Positions 61,157 through 64,000 of a stretch of DNA of 64,000 nucleotides are shown piece after piece. Within the stretch, counting starts at the first letter, position 1, and every line of letters starts with the position of its first letter. The notes below the pieces were generated by a model. That model searched no databases, was not told where the DNA came from, and saw only the letters and a list, made by a program, of their open reading frames with translations. The translations under genes were made by a program, and so were the position numbers. The DNA is from Micromonospora sediminimaris (GTDB lineage: Bacteria > Actinomycetota > Actinomycetes > Mycobacteriales > Micromonosporaceae): NCBI GenBank assembly GCA_900112325.1, contig FOLJ01000016.1, positions 62,001 to 126,000 of the forward strand. Reading direction: 5' to 3'.

Positions 61157-61809
61157 TCACAGTGATGCTCGTCGACGACCAGTCCGTCGTCCGGGCCGGC
61201 TTCCGCGTCATCCTCGAACAGGCCGGCGACATCGAGGTGGTGGGTGAGGCGTCGAGCGGGTCCACCGCCGTCGAGCTGGCCCGCCGGCTCCGGCCCGAGG
61301 TCATCTGCATGGACGTACGCATGCCCGGCGGCGACGGCCTCACCGCGACCCGCCGGATCATCACCGAGGCGATCGGGTCGCCGCCGGCCGTGCTGGTGGT
61401 CACCACCTTCGACCTCGACGAGTACGTCTTCGGCGCGCTGGAGTCCGGCGCCAGCGGTTTCATCCTCAAGGACTGTGAGCCGGAGGAACTGATCGAGGCG
61501 GTCCGGCGCCTCGCCGACGGTCAGGGGCTCGTCGACCAGGCCGTCACCCGACGCGTGATCGCCGAGTTCGCCCGCCGCACCCCGGCACCAGCGACCGACG
61601 CCGCCGCCGCGCATCAGCTCACCGCGCGGGAGGTCGAGATCATCGGCCTGCTCGCCCGAGGGCTGTCGAACGTCGAGATCGCCGACGAGCTGTTCATCGA
61701 GACCAGCACGGTCAAGTCGCACCTCGGCCGCGCCATGGCCAAGATCGGCGTACGGGACCGGCTCCAGACTGTCGTCTGGGCCTACCGCAACGGCGTCGCA
61801 CCGCGTTGA
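61153..61809 (+). CDS. NarL/LuxR-family response regulator
   Basis: A 218-aa regulator. The receiver domain has VMLVDDQSVVRAGF, phosphoacceptor Asp in VICMDVRMPGGDG and Lys in GFILKDCEPEEL. The LuxR-type DNA-binding domain is LTAREVEIIGLLARGLSNVE, followed by IETSTVKSHLGRAMAKIGVRDR. It overlaps the restored kinase frame by 4 nt, so the two are a pair. With the kinase frameshifted it may be an orphan, or depend on crosstalk. Confidence 0.92.
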   Translation: MITVMLVDDQSVVRAGFRVILEQAGDIEVVGEASSGSTAVELARRLRPEVICMDVRMPGGDGLTATRRIITEAIGSPPAVLVVTTFDLDEYVFGALESGASGFILKDCEPEELIEAVRRLADGQGLVDQAVTRRVIAEFARRTPAPATDAAAAHQLTAREVEIIGLLARGLSNVEIADELFIETSTVKSHLGRAMAKIGVRDRLQTVVWAYRNGVAPR

Positions 61810-61830
61810 CCCACGACGCGCGGCCTCGGT

Positions 61831-61845
61831 GCATACCCGGTATGC
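61831..61845 (+). promoter_or_regulatory. perfect 15-bp palindrome at a leaderless promoter
   Basis: GCATACC-C-GGTATGC overlaps the -10 TATGCT (61841-61846), which lies 8 nt before ATG 61855. The symmetry suggests a repressor site; the cognate regulator is unknown. Confidence 0.45.
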
Positions 61846-61854
61846 TCGCAGCCC

Positions 61855-62478
61855 ATGCGACCTGAACCCGACAACCGGCGGGTGGCGCTCGCGGCGACCC
61901 TGGGCGGACTGCTGCTCGGCTGCCTCGACTTCATCTGGATCAAGTACGTGCCGTACCCCGTCGGCAACCTCGGCAACTCCAGCGCGGTGTGGGCGGTCGC
62001 CGCCTACCTCTTCGGCTTCTGGGTGCGGTCGGGCAAGCTGCGCGCGGCGGCCGGCGCCGCTGTCGCACTCGTGGTCGCGGTCCCCGGTTACTACGCCACG
62101 GCGGCCCTTGTGCAGGGAGACGACTGGGCCGTGCTGTGGGCAACGACCTCGCTGCTCTGGATGTGCTTCGGCGTCCTCGCCGGGGTGATCTTCGGCATCG
62201 CCGGAACATGGACACACGGGGCAGGTTGGCGACAGGTGGTCGGGCCGGCGCTGCCGGCCGCGGTGCTGTTCGCCGAGGCGGGGCTGGAGATCCGCCGGAT
62301 CGGCGACCCCAGCTACGGCAACGACCCGATCTGGGACGCCCTGATCAGGATCGCGCTCGGCCTGCTGGTCCTCGCCCTGGCCGGGCGGACGAACCGGCAA
62401 CGCGCGCTGGCTCTCGTCGCGGCGTTGCCGCTGGCGCTCGCGGGCCTGGCGGCGTTTCTGATCGCCGGCTTCCGCTGA
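61855..62478 (+). CDS. multi-pass membrane protein (DUF6518-like)
   Basis: A 207-aa protein with six hydrophobic segments: about residues 9-30, 42-58, 62-84, 94-120, 130-146 and 165-205. The features LLLGCLDFIWIKYVPYP and the central LLWMCFGVLAGVIFGIAG are typical of small actinomycete DUF6518 proteins. Function is unknown. It converges with the CstR-like gene across a 45-nt gap. Confidence 0.68.
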   Translation: MRPEPDNRRVALAATLGGLLLGCLDFIWIKYVPYPVGNLGNSSAVWAVAAYLFGFWVRSGKLRAAAGAAVALVVAVPGYYATAALVQGDDWAVLWATTSLLWMCFGVLAGVIFGIAGTWTHGAGWRQVVGPALPAAVLFAEAGLEIRRIGDPSYGNDPIWDALIRIALGLLVLALAGRTNRQRALALVAALPLALAGLAAFLIAGFR

Positions 62479-62523
62479 CCGCGGCCCCGACTCCACCGGG
62501 GCGCGACTGTTCGGCGACGAACC

Positions 62524-62790
62524 TCAGGCCAGCGACAGGAAGAGCTTCTCCATCTGTTCGAGGTTGGCCTTGCGGTCGTCCCCGGCGGAGCCGCTGACGC
62601 ACTGCTCCAGGCCACTCGCGATGATCTTGAAGCCGGCGCGGTCCAGCGCGCGCGAGACCGCCGCGAGTTGGGTCACCACCTCGGCGCAGTCCCGGCCGTC
62701 TTCGAGCATGCCGATGACGCCGCGAATCTGGCCCTCGGCACGGCGAAGTCGCTTGACCACGTCACCGACCGCGTCCTCGTCGACCTGCAT
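62524..62790 (-). CDS. CsoR/CstR-family repressor, CstR (persulfide)-like
   Basis: An 88-aa all-helical repressor (DUF156): VVKRLRRAEGQIRGVIGMLE, then DGRDCAEVVTQLAAVSRAL. Cys35 and Cys64 are present, but the His of copper-sensing CsoR, expected four residues before the second Cys, is Gly60. The Cys-Cys arrangement without His is typical of CstR-like persulfide sensors. It is divergent from a rhodanese-SulP operon, and both promoters carry G/C-tract operators. Start ATG 62790 has GAGGGG upstream. Confidence 0.88.
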   Translation of the reverse strand: MQVDEDAVGDVVKRLRRAEGQIRGVIGMLEDGRDCAEVVTQLAAVSRALDRAGFKIIASGLEQCVSGSAGDDRKANLEQMEKLFLSLA

Positions 62791-62817
62791 CCCCCACCCC
62801 TCTCCACTCGTCGAACA

Positions 62818-62836
62818 ACAGTACACCGGGGGGTAT
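62818..62836 (-). promoter_or_regulatory. CsoR/CstR-type operator at the repressor's own promoter
   Basis: TACACCGGGGGGTAT (62822-62836) is a slightly imperfect G-tract palindrome. It overlaps the minus-strand -10 TACTGT (62823-62818), indicating autorepression. Confidence 0.6.
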
Positions 62837-62909
62837 TTCCGGGCGGCTGACCGCGAGCGACCGGGAGCCATTTGCGGTTCGCCGATCCTTGGTCAATACT
62901 CGGATCCAG

Positions 62910-62925
62910 ATACCCCCGGGGGTAT
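62910..62925 (+). promoter_or_regulatory. CsoR/CstR-type operator before the rhodanese gene
   Basis: ATACCCCCGGGGGTAT is a perfect 16-bp palindrome of the class bound by CsoR/CstR repressors. It lies about 28 nt before the start of the rhodanese gene. Confidence 0.75.
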
Positions 62926-62953
62926 GAAGCCGAGCCTGAGGATGGAGTGTCCC

Positions 62954-63544
62954 GTGACCGCCAGGAACAGTTCCCCGACCATCGACGTGCCCGCCGCACG
63001 AGCCCTGATCGCCGACAACCCCGACGTGCTGATCGTCGACGTACGCACCCCGGGCGAGTTCGAGACCGCGCACGTCCCCGCCTCGATCAACCTGCCGCTC
63101 GACCAGGTCGACGCGCACCTCGGTCGGATCGTCAACGACGCGGGCGGTCGGATCCTGCTGATGTGCCAGTCCGGCAACCGGGCCACGACGGCCTGCACCC
63201 GGCTGGCGAACGCCGGCCTGACCGACGCCACCGTCATCACCGGCGGCATGAACGCCTGGGTCGCCGCGGGCGGACCGGTCGAGCGTGGCCGGCAGCGGTG
63301 GAGCCTGGAACGCCAGGTCCGCCTCGTCGCCGGCGGGGTGGTGCTGCTCGCCGTCGTCGCCAGCGTCTGGGTGCCCGCCGCCCGCTTCGTGGCCGGCTTC
63401 ATCGGCGCCGGGCTGACGTTCGCCGCCCTGACCGACACCTGCGCGATGGGAGCGATGCTGTCCCGGCTGCCCTACAACCGCGGCGCCGGTTGCGACGTCG
63501 ACCGGTCCCTGGCGCGGCTGCGCAACGATCGGCAACAGGCGTGA
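62954..63544 (+). CDS. rhodanese with C-terminal DUF2892 membrane domain (YgaP-like)
   Basis: A 196-aa protein. Residues 8-105 form a rhodanese domain (VLIVDVRTPGEFETAHVPAS) with active-site Cys71 in LMCQSGNRATTA. Residues 115-175 are a DUF2892-type two-helix membrane domain (RLVAGGVVLLAVVASVWVP, then FVAGFIGAGLTFAAL). The likely task is sulfane-sulfur transfer at the membrane. GTG 62954 has GGAG 6 nt upstream; ATG codons at 62924 and 62942 are in frame. It overlaps the SulP gene by 4 nt and is under the CstR-like repressor. Confidence 0.9.
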   Translation: MTARNSSPTIDVPAARALIADNPDVLIVDVRTPGEFETAHVPASINLPLDQVDAHLGRIVNDAGGRILLMCQSGNRATTACTRLANAGLTDATVITGGMNAWVAAGGPVERGRQRWSLERQVRLVAGGVVLLAVVASVWVPAARFVAGFIGAGLTFAALTDTCAMGAMLSRLPYNRGAGCDVDRSLARLRNDRQQA

Positions 63545-64000
63545 ACGGTACGGAGTACGTCCGGCAGGACCGCTCCGGCCCGGCCCGGGTGGTGCCCCTG
63601 CTCGGATGGTTGCGCCACTACGACCGTCGCACCCTGCGCCACGACCTGATCGCCGGTCTGACCGTGGCGGTCATGCTGGTGCCGCAGAGCATGGCCTATG
63701 CCGCGCTGGCCGGTATGCCCCCGGTCACCGGGCTCTACGCCTCGGTCGTGCCGCTGCTGGTCTACGCGCTGCTGGGTAGTTCCGGATCGTTGGCGGTCGG
63801 GCCGGTGGCCATCACCGCGTTGATGACCGGCACCGCGCTCGCTCCGCTCGCCGACGGCGACCCGGCCCGCTACGCCGCTCTCGCCGGCCTGCTCGCCCTG
63901 CTGGTCGGCGCGATCCAGGTGCTGATGGGTGTGCTCCGGCTCGGCGCCCTGGTCAACTTCATGTCCCACTCGGTGCTGTCCGGCTTCACCTCCGCCGCCG
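63541..64000 (+). CDS. SulP family inorganic anion (sulfate-type) transporter, 3' truncated by the window
   Basis: GTG 63541 overlaps the rhodanese stop, and the frame stays open to the last base (153 codons). The visible N-terminal part shows SulP hallmarks: HDLIAGLTVAVMLVPQSMAY, followed by AALAGMPPVTGLYASVVPLL and later FMSHSVLSGFTSAA. The following helices and any STAS domain lie outside the window. In CstR-controlled operons a SulP-type carrier probably moves sulfite, sulfate or thiosulfate, which fits the rhodanese upstream. Confidence 0.9.
   Translation, partial: MNGTEYVRQDRSGPARVVPLLGWLRHYDRRTLRHDLIAGLTVAVMLVPQSMAYAALAGMPPVTGLYASVVPLLVYALLGSSGSLAVGPVAITALMTGTALAPLADGDPARYAALAGLLALLVGAIQVLMGVLRLGALVNFMSHSVLSGFTSAA

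Overview
The window is about 70% GC with dense, overlapping genes (GTGA/ATGA junctions). It carries actinomycete hallmarks: a mycothiol-dependent-isomerase-family protein, ECF sigma factors with SnoaL-like tails, and many starts placed 6-8 nt after a TANNNT-type -10 (leaderless mRNAs). It looks like a chromosomal segment of a Micromonosporaceae-type actinomycete. I see no rRNA, tRNA, CRISPR array, transposase or phage gene. Both ends cut genes: a DUF2064 protein at the left and a SulP transporter at the right.

Layout. 1-4583: DUF2064, methyltransferase, cytochrome-b/molybdopterin oxidoreductase, small membrane protein, then an OmpR-type regulator and sensor kinase. 4633-17277: stress and housekeeping singles (two ECF sigma factors, GNATs, a CoaD-like protein, a secreted protein, an MFS pump beside an XRE-cupin regulator, a methyltransferase, a serine hydrolase, an NDH-2-like oxidoreductase). 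17300-29051: one tightly coupled ten-gene minus-strand operon combining small-molecule assembly enzymes (ATP-grasp ligase, DUF4213/DUF364 metal-chelation protein, PLP cysteine-synthase-like enzyme, dipeptide epimerase, methyltransferase), an MFS exporter and a Nik/Opp-type importer with its binding protein. A Fur-family 7-1-7 operator resembling actinobacterial Zur boxes overlaps its only promoter, so I read it as a candidate zinc-repressed metallophore system. 29174-35063: a mixed-acid fermentation island (adhE divergent from pflBA).

35119-38442 is a self-regulated persulfide/H2S operon (ArsR-rhodanese, MFS, MBL-double-rhodanese). GntR and MarR regulators follow. 39855-50782 is a compact, apparently undescribed biosynthetic locus: a two-component system, a membrane-anchored atypical P450, an FMN 2-hydroxyacid oxidase, two paralogous flavoproteins resembling eukaryotic FOXRED2, an MIO ammonia-lyase with tyrosine-type selectivity residues, and an AMP-forming ligase. 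Three of its promoters share 11-bp-period direct repeats placed exactly 4 nt before a TACSGT -10, as expected for an OmpR/PhoB-type activator.

50813-64000: a divergent pair of unknown genes fired from a symmetrical leaderless promoter, a secreted esterase, a small ORF broken by TAA, a DUF1905 protein, a MarR-controlled flavin monooxygenase, a lipoprotein, a serine hydrolase with C-terminal membrane helices, a frameshifted histidine kinase with its LuxR regulator, and a CstR-like/rhodanese/SulP sulfur divergon with two G-tract operators. All assignments come from reading the sequence and from recalled family features. No database search was run.
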